A stretch of DNA of 64,000 nucleotides from contig NC_018068.1 in assembly GCF_000255115.2 (NCBI RefSeq), forward strand, positions 4,497,977-4,561,976, written 5' to 3'. Both the position numbers and the translations under genes were made by a program. The stretch comes from Desulfosporosinus acidiphilus SJ4 (GTDB lineage: Bacteria; Bacillota; Desulfitobacteriia; Desulfitobacteriales; Desulfitobacteriaceae). The notes under the pieces are model-generated. The model did not search any database. It was not told where the DNA came from and was given only the letters and a program-made list of their open reading frames with translations. The first letter of the stretch is position 1; every line of letters begins with the position of its first letter. Of this stretch, positions 1-6,982 are shown piece by piece.

Positions 1-1105
1 TTAACGATTTTGTAAATCCTACATCGATGGTTGTGCTTGCAGGACTCAAGGCTATGTTTGTCGCAGAATTAGGGACAGTAACGTGACAAGAGGCAGATTT
101 ATTACCGTCTTGAGTTGTAACAGTAATTGTTGCCGTTCCACCATTAATCGCTAAAACCTTACCGTTCTGGTCAACCGTTGCCACCGAAGGATTACTTGAT
201 TTCCACGTAACGGCTTGATTGGTCGCATTACTGGGGGTAATGGTTGTAACTAAAGTATCGTTGCTTCCAACTGCAATTGTATCCATTGTTTTGCTGAGAG
301 CTATGCCAATGACTGAACCTGATGATGAATATAGAGTTGCTGCTTGTGGAAATTTTGTTTTATCCCAAGTAAAACCATGTTGTGACAAAAATATGTCAGT
401 AACATTGTAAAACAAATTATTTAGGACACCGTCATTTGTCGCATCAACTTGATACCAAAATCCATTAAGTTGAACCATATTCCAGGCATGAAAATCCTCC
501 GGCTGATTACCATTGAGATAGCCCTTAATTATTATCGTTTTAATTCCTGCGTCATTCAGCATTTTTTCCATTAACATAGCATATCCTTGACATACAGCTC
601 TCCCATATGTTAAAGCATCATATGCGCTATGATATTGAAGACTGTAATCATAAGATACGTGACTCGTTATGTAATCGTGAATCGCTTTTTCCTTTTCGTC
701 AGGAGTCATGCCAGGAGTAATAATGCTTGATACTATGGATTGTGCTTGACTAGTAACAAAGTCCTCCTCAGCCTTTGTCGTAATGTAGCTTACCGTGAAG
801 GTTAAAACAGTATCATATTTACTTATGACATTTGCGTTATATTGTATATCTGAGAAAGAAAGAGCAAGATAATCATCTTGAGTAGACGCTTTATTCATCG
901 TAGACATTAGGTTCCCGTTTTCTAATGTTTGGACATCTCCCGTATACTTAATTTCAAAAGGAGTCTCTCTGTCTACCATATCCTGATAGATTAAGCTTTG
1001 AAGGTCAGTCAAATTTGCCGCTGTTTGCATTGTATCTGCCAATGTCACACCTGGAAATGCGAATATACTCAATAATACTATTAACCCAAGTAGTAATTTT
1101 CTCAA
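1..1105 (-). CDS. Secreted transglutaminase-like protein with Big2 domains (3' end off window)
   Basis: An open minus-strand frame begins at a TTG (1103-1105) behind the ribosome site GGTGAGGAG and runs off the left edge, giving 368 residues. Residues 1-23 form a signal peptide ending TLA-DT. A transglutaminase-like core follows, with the expected triad visible: Cys172 in AVCQGYA, His206 in FHAWNMV and Asp221 in QVDATND. From about residue 266 there is a bacterial Ig-like (Big2) domain (VTWKSSNPSVATVD), and a second one starts at the window edge. Such proteins act outside the membrane as peptide crosslinkers or cysteine peptidases on the wall; the substrate is unknown. A cyclic-di-GMP riboswitch precedes it, so expression should follow cellular c-di-GMP. 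The C-terminus, possibly with a wall anchor, is outside the window. Confidence 0.85.
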   Translation of the reverse strand, partial: MRKLLLGLIVLLSIFAFPGVTLADTMQTAANLTDLQSLIYQDMVDRETPFEIKYTGDVQTLENGNLMSTMNKASTQDDYLALSFSDIQYNANVISKYDTVLTFTVSYITTKAEEDFVTSQAQSIVSSIITPGMTPDEKEKAIHDYITSHVSYDYSLQYHSAYDALTYGRAVCQGYAMLMEKMLNDAGIKTIIIKGYLNGNQPEDFHAWNMVQLNGFWYQVDATNDGVLNNLFYNVTDIFLSQHGFTWDKTKFPQAATLYSSSGSVIGIALSKTMDTIAVGSNDTLVTTITPSNATNQAVTWKSSNPSVATVDQNGKVLAINGGTATITVTTQDGNKSASCHVTVPNSATNIALSPASTTIDVGFTKSL

Positions 1106-1751
1106 TATATTCTCCTCACCTTCTCTTAATATAAATAGTCACTATTTAAACAATAGCGGCCAATTTCCTTACTGTTCGGTAGCTTGGCAATCATCAGCAA
1201 TGACTGGAAGACCCATAGCTTTGCGTCCTTGGCCTTCGCCAAGTTTGCCTTTGCTGCTAGTCTAAAATCCTTATCTGCCTTATTGTAACATCTGCAAATT
1301 GAATATTCTGTCGAAATTTAGAGCATTAACAAGTTACAAAGAATAATCAATAGGGGAATAGCTAATTTCTGCAAATTAGGAGTTTCGATGGTTGATCTAA
1401 CATAAATTAATCTTGAAATCAATGTTGCAGTTACCTGACTAATTAGCGAAATTAACCACACCATTAATTGTTGCTTTTTTGCGCCTCAGTGCTTTCTTCA
1501 TGGCTAAGAAAATATTAGACATCTTCCCATCAAAAATCCTTATTAAGTTTTTGATTCGTATAGACACAAAAAATCCTCCTTTTAGCCCGTCTAAATCCAA
1601 ACGGTTAAAAGAAGGATACTATTTTTTTAAATTAACGAAATCTCATTCAGTACTCCGCTGGATTACTAAAACCAACTTCGCTAGATTTGCCCATAAATCC
1701 CTTTCAAATTCTAATTTAAAATCCCACAAACCCTTGTGCCATAAGCCTTAC
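1106..1751. other. Long non-coding stretch holding the riboswitch
   Basis: Apart from the c-di-GMP riboswitch at 1176-1257 and the leader leading to the gene at 1105, this AT-rich stretch shows no supportable gene. The promoter of the riboswitch transcript is presumably between about 1260 and 1350, but I could not fix a convincing -35/-10 pair. From about 1480 a plus-strand frame stays open, yet its first ~90 codons match nothing I recognise. Confidence 0.5.
1176..1257 (-). promoter_or_regulatory. Cyclic-di-GMP class I riboswitch (GEMM-I)
   Basis: Read on the minus strand, the region holds the conserved GEMM-I blocks in order: GGCAAAC, a P2 stem capped by a GNRA-type loop (TTGGC-GAAG-GCCAA), the invariant GGACGCAAAGC, then the GGGTCT side of the second stem and the closing GCTACCG. 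It ends about 70 nt before the TTG start of the transglutaminase-like gene. Small hairpins (for example AAATAG-TGA-CTATTT) lie between aptamer and ribosome site and may form the expression platform; no clear terminator is visible, so translational control or antitermination cannot be told apart. Confidence 0.93.
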
Positions 1752-1968
1752 TTTCGCAAAAATAATGCAAAGGCTATTAAATATGTCTTTAAGGCGTTTG
1801 TCAAAGTATATATCGACCTGAAACTCTACGAACGCGAGCTGATTGCCGTCGATGGTTCGAAATTCCGGGCGGTTTATGGGCGAAAGAAAATGTATAACAA
1901 AAAAAATCTTAACTAAGAAGCTCCAGCGAATTGATGAAAATATGACCAACTACCTGAACGAACTTGAT
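1752..1968 (+). pseudogene. IS1182-family transposase fragment, frameshifted
   Basis: The plus strand encodes a short recognisable piece of an IS1182-type DDE transposase: YFRKNNAKAIKYVFKAFVK, then LIAVDGSKFRAV, which carries the first catalytic Asp context of this family. The frame then stops just after an A8 run near 1890-1900. The continuation (KKLQRIDENMTNYLNELD) lies in the +1-shifted frame, so one base has been gained or lost in the homopolymer. No transposase sequence follows 1968 and no catalytic C-terminal half or terminal repeats are present, so this is a dead remnant. Confidence 0.75.
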
Positions 1969-2000
1969 CATGCCTTCTTTTTATGTATTTGGTCAAAAAT

Positions 2001-2051
2001 GAGGCTTAAAAAGCCTCTAAAAAAAGTTAAACCCGCATGAAATGCGGGTTT
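2001..2051 (-). terminator. Double hairpin terminator after tRNA-Leu
   Basis: On the minus strand a perfect 10-bp stem (AAACCCGCAT, loop TTC, arms at 2029-2038 and 2042-2051) is followed by AACTTTTTTT. A second hairpin (GAGGCTT/AAGCCTC, 2001-2017) is followed by ATTTTT. Both suit Rho-independent termination of the tRNA-Leu transcript. Confidence 0.85.
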
Positions 2052-2063
2052 ACAGACAAATTA

Positions 2064-2146
2064 TGGTGCGGGAGACAGGACTTGAACCTGCACGGTTGCC
2101 CGCTGGAACCTAAATCCAGTGCGTCTGCCAGTTCCGCCACTCCCGC
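2064..2146 (-). tRNA. tRNA-Leu (anticodon TAG)
   Basis: The minus strand folds as a class II tRNA: acceptor GCGGGAG/CTCCCGC, anticodon arm CTGGA-TTTAGGT-TCCAG with anticodon TAG (reads CUA/CUN leucine), a variable arm, T arm GCAGGTTCAAGTCCTGT and an encoded CCA end. A terminator follows directly. Confidence 0.96.
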
Positions 2147-2225
2147 ATGTCATATAATCATATAACGAATGGTATCATATCATAAATCTCACGGGAAGGC
2201 AAGTACTAAGTATCCGCCCCTATGT

Positions 2226-2522
2226 TTACCCCATGCTCTGCAGCAGCCAAAAATACTCTAAAAGCAATATGATCAGATCAATTCCAATGAGAGCGAACAA
2301 ATTCTTCAGCCAATCCTTTGGATATTCCCAATAGTAGAAGACGACATTGATTAGGACAAGGACTGCCGAGCTTATGCCCCAACGCCAATATAAACCCGGA
2401 TCGTTGGAAAACAGATGAATAAACCAAATGATCGGCAAAAAAATGAAAACACTCATAAAGGTGATCATATTATATCCAATGGAACGACGCAGGTCATTCT
2501 GATTTGGTTTAGCTCTGCTCAA
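2226..2522 (-). CDS. Small hypothetical membrane protein
   Basis: A 98-residue protein starting at TTG with a strong ribosome site (AAGGAGG, 7 nt upstream). Three hydrophobic segments, at roughly residues 18-40, 46-65 and 72-95, suggest a small integral membrane protein with a positively charged N-terminus. I do not recognise the family and no catalytic motif is visible. It stands alone between tRNA-Leu and a region with a dispersed hairpin repeat. Confidence 0.7.
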   Translation of the reverse strand: MSRAKPNQNDLRRSIGYNMITFMSVFIFLPIIWFIHLFSNDPGLYWRWGISSAVLVLINVVFYYWEYPKDWLKNLFALIGIDLIILLLEYFWLLQSMG

Positions 2523-2599
2523 AGGTGTTCCTCCTTAAAGGTCTAAGTCTTGGACACCAGTATACCATGGTTTATCCAAGTCCGAGAACCATTCCGTAA

Positions 2600-2680
2600 A
2601 GAAAACTTAGCTGGCGCTCGAAGACACTGTCTTCGCACGAATTAATGCTTCTTGCAGTATACAACCGAAGGTTATACTTT
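2600..2680. repeat. Dispersed two-hairpin repeat, copy 1
   Basis: This intergenic unit begins with AGAAAACTTAGCTGGCGCT (2600-2618, identical to 16841-16859), then a perfect palindrome CGAAGACA-C-TGTCTTCG (2619-2635), then an inverted repeat centred on ACAACCGAAGGTTAT (about 2656-2678). The part from 2619 onward is nearly identical to 18642-18704. The arrangement resembles REP/BIME-type intergenic elements. Confidence 0.75.
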
Positions 2681-2693
2681 CTAATAGTACGAC

Positions 2694-2729
2694 AAATCTC
2701 CCGCACCCTCAGTGTGGTGTGGGAGATTT
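2694..2729 (-). terminator. Probable terminator after the 2796-3800 gene
   Basis: A 14-bp stem (AAATCTCCCGCACC, 2694-2707, against GGTGTGGGAGATTT, 2716-2729, with one G-T pair) encloses an 8-nt loop. It lies 66 nt past the stop of the minus-strand gene at 2796. The U-tract is short, so efficiency is uncertain. Confidence 0.55.
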
Positions 2730-2795
2730 ATGGACAATTGCTTGGGAACAATTTCTCAGAGCCAACCTAATTCAGGGAACTTTCTCTGTGGTTGA

Positions 2796-3800
2796 TTAAT
2801 CGTCCCGATGGTTTTCTTTTCCGTTCTTACCCTTTGCCTCATCGCGATGCTCTGAATTTGCCGAACCTTTTATCGTCATCATGGTTCCTCGGGTTACTGA
2901 AGCTTGCGGAGCAATCTGAACTTGTTGAGTCCCATGATTATCCTCATCCTGGTCTTGATCATCCCGAGGTAGCGTTTTCTTTTGTTTCAGGGATTTCTTA
3001 AAGTTTTCTAAAGCTGTATCGGCTTGCTTTTCTAAAGCCTTGGTATTGCTTGTAACCGCTGAAGTACTTGTAGTATTAGAATTCACGGCAGCAGGGTCAG
3101 CAGTTGTTTGAGACGTTGATGCAGCAGCAGGTGCAGTGGTAGTTGTATTAGATGCAGAAGATGCTTTTGAAACAGCCTTTTCCATAGAACTTACAATATT
3201 TAGAGCCAGCCTCTGGGCCGCTTGAGGAGGAAGCTTATCTAATAAACCGCTTAACACCTTAATATTGTTAGTATTCACGTTAGATAAGGCTATTGCCAGA
3301 GTTTTAGCTTCCTGAGAATTTGGATCTTTAACTTGATTAATAAAATTCTGGGCTTGTGTAATTTTATCCGTATATTGAGACAAAGAGGCTTCAGCGGCAT
3401 CCGGCTTTCCTTGCTGCAGTAGTTTATTAGCTTCAGCCAATTTTGCCAAAGCATGGTGTTCTTCAATTGAAGCCTTATTGATTGGATTAAAAGTTAATAG
3501 GAGCTGAATTTTACCTATGAGATCTGTAAACCAGTTTTCAGGTGCAACGGTGTTGCCATTGCTGTCAACAACGGGCGGGATCGTGATGGAAGAAGATGTT
3601 GTAGAATCTGAAGTCGCAGGAGATACGGTTGTGGGTACAGTCGGATTCAAAGGAGGTGCGACCGTTGTAGTTCCTGTCGTTGCAGACGAAGAAGAAACGG
3701 TATCTGCAAGTGTTAGGCTTGAACCCACAGGAAGAGTTAATAATGCTAACGTCAAAGCGAAAACCATTTTCTTTTTCATATGCTGCTGTTTGTTAATCAT
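2796..3800 (-). CDS. Secreted Ser/Thr-rich protein, DUF5667-like
   Basis: A 334-residue exported protein. A signal peptide (core about residues 10-30, cleaved near TLADT) is followed by a Ser/Thr/Pro-rich low-complexity stretch to about residue 85. A helical region (about 90-210; ALAKLAEANKLLQQGKPDAAEAS) resembles the DUF5667 helical domain found in exported proteins of Firmicutes. A second Ser/Thr/Ala-rich linker and a highly charged tail (DDQDQDEDNH, HRDEAKGKNGKENHRDD) close the protein. The chosen ATG has AAGGGG about 12 nt upstream; an internal ATG at codon 8 is the alternative start. The function is not known; an extracytoplasmic structural or envelope-stress role is possible. Confidence 0.75.
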   Translation of the reverse strand: MINKQQHMKKKMVFALTLALLTLPVGSSLTLADTVSSSSATTGTTTVAPPLNPTVPTTVSPATSDSTTSSSITIPPVVDSNGNTVAPENWFTDLIGKIQLLLTFNPINKASIEEHHALAKLAEANKLLQQGKPDAAEASLSQYTDKITQAQNFINQVKDPNSQEAKTLAIALSNVNTNNIKVLSGLLDKLPPQAAQRLALNIVSSMEKAVSKASSASNTTTTAPAAASTSQTTADPAAVNSNTTSTSAVTSNTKALEKQADTALENFKKSLKQKKTLPRDDQDQDEDNHGTQQVQIAPQASVTRGTMMTIKGSANSEHRDEAKGKNGKENHRDD

Positions 3801-3914
3801 GTTGTTATAATTCCCCTTTTCTTTGTCTTTAGTACGTACTATTATTACTTACGCAGCAAAGGAAAATTTTAAGGGGGCTCGATTAATTATTTTGTCGAAA
3901 AATGGGACACCTTC

Positions 3915-4559
3915 TTAAATTGCAGCTTTCCTCTTGTTTAGAAAATATCCCGTTCCCCAGAATAAAACTAGAGCGCATATACCTAATACAAGCCAAAGCC
4001 AAGTCGCTCGTGCAATACCTGTGAAAACAAGAGCAGTCCCTACGTAATAGGGAATCATAGAAACCGCAGCAGTCCAGAGATAGGTCCAGAGCTTCATTGA
4101 GGGCATAGCTCCCGCTATATAATTCACCGCAAAGGCTGGTATAGGAAGAAGCCGAGCCACCAATAAACCGAACGACCCTTTGCCTTCAACCCAGTTGTCG
4201 ACCGTTTTGAACCGTTCCGGGGAAATAAGCTTTTTCAATAAGGTTTGGCCATAGAAGCGCACTAGAATAAAGATAACCAGAGAGCTTAACGTAGAACCAA
4301 TCCAGGCAAAAAAAACCCCTTCATACACTCCGAAGATTTTCAAAAACATGACAACAAGTCCTTCAGAGGGAATCGGAGTCATACAAATTGCTGTCATCAA
4401 TAAAATCGCGAAAGCAACTCCCCAGATGCCCCAAGCTTGAATAATATCAGAAATCTGATTCCGCCGGTCATAGTAAAAAAAAGCTGCAATTAAAATTATG
4501 AAAACCAGCGTAATAAGAGCGGTCAATCCGTATTTGCGAAGATTATGTTGGTCTCCCAT
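3915..4559 (-). CDS. TVP38/TMEM64 (VTT/DedA-superfamily) membrane protein
   Basis: A 214-residue integral membrane protein of the SNARE-associated/VTT family. It shows an N-terminal membrane helix (residues 10-30), the re-entrant loop region FFAWIGSTLSSLVIFILVR and the second conserved block GLLVARLLPIPAFAVNYIAG, where the Arg and Pro residues are family hallmarks. Proteins of this superfamily are linked to lipid scrambling or undecaprenyl-phosphate recycling; which applies here cannot be read from sequence. A 22-bp motif upstream (4725-4746) also occurs upstream of the YhgE pair, suggesting joint control. Confidence 0.88.
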   Translation of the reverse strand: MGDQHNLRKYGLTALITLVFIILIAAFFYYDRRNQISDIIQAWGIWGVAFAILLMTAICMTPIPSEGLVVMFLKIFGVYEGVFFAWIGSTLSSLVIFILVRFYGQTLLKKLISPERFKTVDNWVEGKGSFGLLVARLLPIPAFAVNYIAGAMPSMKLWTYLWTAAVSMIPYYVGTALVFTGIARATWLWLVLGICALVLFWGTGYFLNKRKAAI

Positions 4560-4724
4560 TGATCACCAGTCCTTCCCTTTTATCCCCTCGCCATTAACTA
4601 TCTGCCAGTCCCTCCATCTGCGCACCTTGTTATAGTAACCAATTTAGTATTGTCCTTAATCGAGTCATGTTATAACTTCTTAATCTTCTTGAAGATAGCT
4701 CTTAATTAGCAAATAGGTATTTAA

Positions 4725-4746
4725 AAGTTTCTAGGCAATTATATAT
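4725..4746 (-). promoter_or_regulatory. Candidate operator shared with 9244-9265
   Basis: The plus-strand sequence AAGTTTCTA, three variable bases, then AATTATATAT matches 9244-9265 at 20 of 22 positions. This copy lies upstream of the TVP38-type gene, the other upstream of the first YhgE gene, in the same orientation. It could be a promoter-overlapping operator; no regulator is identified. Confidence 0.4.
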
Positions 4747-4787
4747 GGAGGAGAGTACGAAACCAGGAGGAAGGTTTTCCTGAACAG

Positions 4788-6950
4788 CTATAGTCCGGTT
4801 TCTCTGAATTTTCGTTCCACAAATTCCGTCACTTTGTGGAACGGCTTCTTTAGAATTGCCAAACACAAGAAAACGACGCTAAAACCCAACAAAGCGGCGG
4901 CGTAATTTATCACGTTACCCCAGATCGGACCTCCAATGGCTTCACGAAATCCTCCAATAGCATAGGTAAATGGCCAGAGAGGCTCCAGGGTTCCAAAGAT
5001 TCTGGGGTTTGTTTGAATTGGATAGATTCCACCGGAACCTGCGATTTGAAATACCATCATTACCACAACAATGGCCTTCCCGACGTTTCCAAAAATCGAT
5101 ACCAACGTGAAAATGATCGTGGTAAAGCAAATTCCGGAAAGTATAGCGAAGCCTATCATCAGCGGCATATTTGCGGGATTAACTCCTAGGATATACTTGT
5201 CACCTAGAGTAACAATTACGGCTTGAATGATGGAAACAACAATGAATAACATCATTTTGCCAAAATGTTTTTGGATTAATGTCAAAGACCGTTTACCTGC
5301 ATCCTCAAAACGGGTATGTTCGACACTTAATAATGAAGAGGACAACAGACCTCCTACCCAAATCGCCAAAACCGTATAGAAAGGAGTTAAGCCTACTCCA
5401 AACGTCCCCATATTGTAAATATCGATTTCCTTCACGTCGATGGGTGAGGAGAGAAAATCTGCAACCTTGCCCGGATTCATTTTCATGAGATTAATGAGGG
5501 TATCGATGTTATTTTCATTTAAATCCTTTAGCTTTCCGCTTAAGAGATTCAATTCATTCCGAAGATTTGAGAGTTTATTGCTTAAATCATCAGCCTCTTG
5601 TACAGATAGTTCGCTGCTGGCGATTCCATAGTTAGCTAGGGCATTTAGTTGAGGCACAATCACTTTTGTGGACTCTAGTACCGCATCGATATTATCTAAA
5701 CTGCTCGTTAAATTATCCTCTAGATTATTAAATACCTTTAAATCTGCCGAATAAAAGTCATTAGTTATGGTGACAAGATCATTAGCAATCTCTTGATTAA
5801 GGGCAGAAATTTGGTCAAGCGCTGAACTAACGGCCTCCTTTGAGGAACTGTTATCTAAAAGTCCCTTTAGAGCGGTTATTTTAGTCTCTTCATCATTCAT
5901 GAGTCCCTTCAGCCCATTGAGCAGGTTTATAAGCTGTGCTAATGAACTGTTTGGATAACTCTGATTGATTGCCTCTAAGCTCTGAATATCCGCATCTGTT
6001 AAATTAATCGCCCTATTCAAGGGATCGGACAACTGGTTGATAATATTAATCAGGTCTCCGGTATTTGAGGCAGCATTTGTTTCCTTCAACGTTGAAAGTA
6101 AGAGCTGAGTTTGTTGATTAATTGCTTCAAGTTGAATCAAATCATTATTAAGATCCGCGGCTGTATTATTGATCGATTGCTTTGTAGATAAAACCAGAGA
6201 TTTATTAGCTTCCGTGGCATTTTGCAAACTGCTGATCTGGTCATTAATTTTAGGAAGTGTATTTTGGACACTTTTCAAATAACCTTGTAATGATTCTGAA
6301 TTAGAATTTGCCTTATCAATAAATCCTTGGATGGCTTCAACATTAGTACTAGCCTGGGTCACTGTGTCCTTTAGCTGAAGAATTTTGGCCTTGTTCGTCT
6401 GAAGGTTTTCGGCCACGGGATTCAACGCCTCTAAAACTTCTTTTGTCACGGTAGCCAAAAAGTTACGCTTTATATTATCGGCTAATTCCTGAGTCGCAGC
6501 GTTAGATATTTTGGAGGCAATGGCATTCAATTTTTCATTGACTCGATAAATAATATCCGGTTTCTGGGCAGTAACCGTTGTCAAGCTTACTAACTTCTGA
6601 GAAAAATCTCTGGGGATCTCTATGAGCGCATAATAGTTGCCTTCATTCAGCCCATAGTTTCCTTGCCAGGAATCGATGATGATCCAATGAATAGATTTAT
6701 TCTTTTTTAGGTCGGTAATGATCTGATTCCCGACATTAATTTCCCTGCCATTGAAAAAAGCTCCCTCATCATTGTTTGTTACTGCTATAGGAAGGTTTCC
6801 TGTGTTGGCATATGGATTCCAACTGGCTCGGATATTTATCCAGGCGTATAAGGAGGGCAAAATGCATAAGCCCATAATAATAACAATTGCTGCTTTACTT
6901 TTAAAAATACTTTGCAAATCTTGCCGAAATACTCCGAAAACCTTCTTCAT
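4788..6950 (-). CDS. YhgE/Pip-family membrane protein (second of tandem pair)
   Basis: A 720-residue protein of the YhgE/Pip (phage infection protein) family, related to ABC-2-type permeases. One membrane helix lies near residues 18-38. A long extracytoplasmic region (about 40-510) follows, rich in Asn/Gln/Leu heptads and predicted to form coiled coils. A C-terminal permease-like block has about five helices (510-710) with the family segment GSGGIYPIQTNP and PLWPFTYAIGGFREA. Members are implicated in export or as phage receptors, and the substrate is unknown. The ribosome site AAGGAG precedes the ATG. It begins 32 bp after a paralogue of nearly equal length with the same architecture, so the two are likely co-transcribed and may form a heteromer. 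Confidence 0.9.
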   Translation of the reverse strand: MKKVFGVFRQDLQSIFKSKAAIVIIMGLCILPSLYAWINIRASWNPYANTGNLPIAVTNNDEGAFFNGREINVGNQIITDLKKNKSIHWIIIDSWQGNYGLNEGNYYALIEIPRDFSQKLVSLTTVTAQKPDIIYRVNEKLNAIASKISNAATQELADNIKRNFLATVTKEVLEALNPVAENLQTNKAKILQLKDTVTQASTNVEAIQGFIDKANSNSESLQGYLKSVQNTLPKINDQISSLQNATEANKSLVLSTKQSINNTAADLNNDLIQLEAINQQTQLLLSTLKETNAASNTGDLINIINQLSDPLNRAINLTDADIQSLEAINQSYPNSSLAQLINLLNGLKGLMNDEETKITALKGLLDNSSSKEAVSSALDQISALNQEIANDLVTITNDFYSADLKVFNNLEDNLTSSLDNIDAVLESTKVIVPQLNALANYGIASSELSVQEADDLSNKLSNLRNELNLLSGKLKDLNENNIDTLINLMKMNPGKVADFLSSPIDVKEIDIYNMGTFGVGLTPFYTVLAIWVGGLLSSSLLSVEHTRFEDAGKRSLTLIQKHFGKMMLFIVVSIIQAVIVTLGDKYILGVNPANMPLMIGFAILSGICFTTIIFTLVSIFGNVGKAIVVVMMVFQIAGSGGIYPIQTNPRIFGTLEPLWPFTYAIGGFREAIGGPIWGNVINYAAALLGFSVVFLCLAILKKPFHKVTEFVERKFRETGL

Positions 6951-6982
6951 TCTCTGCTCCTTAAAAAGGATTTGCTTAAAGC

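Noticed and set aside
1479-1751. The upstream part of the open frame leading into the IS1182 fragment
   Set aside because: The first ~90 residues do not resemble the family and no start signal is visible; only the segment from 1752 is supportable.
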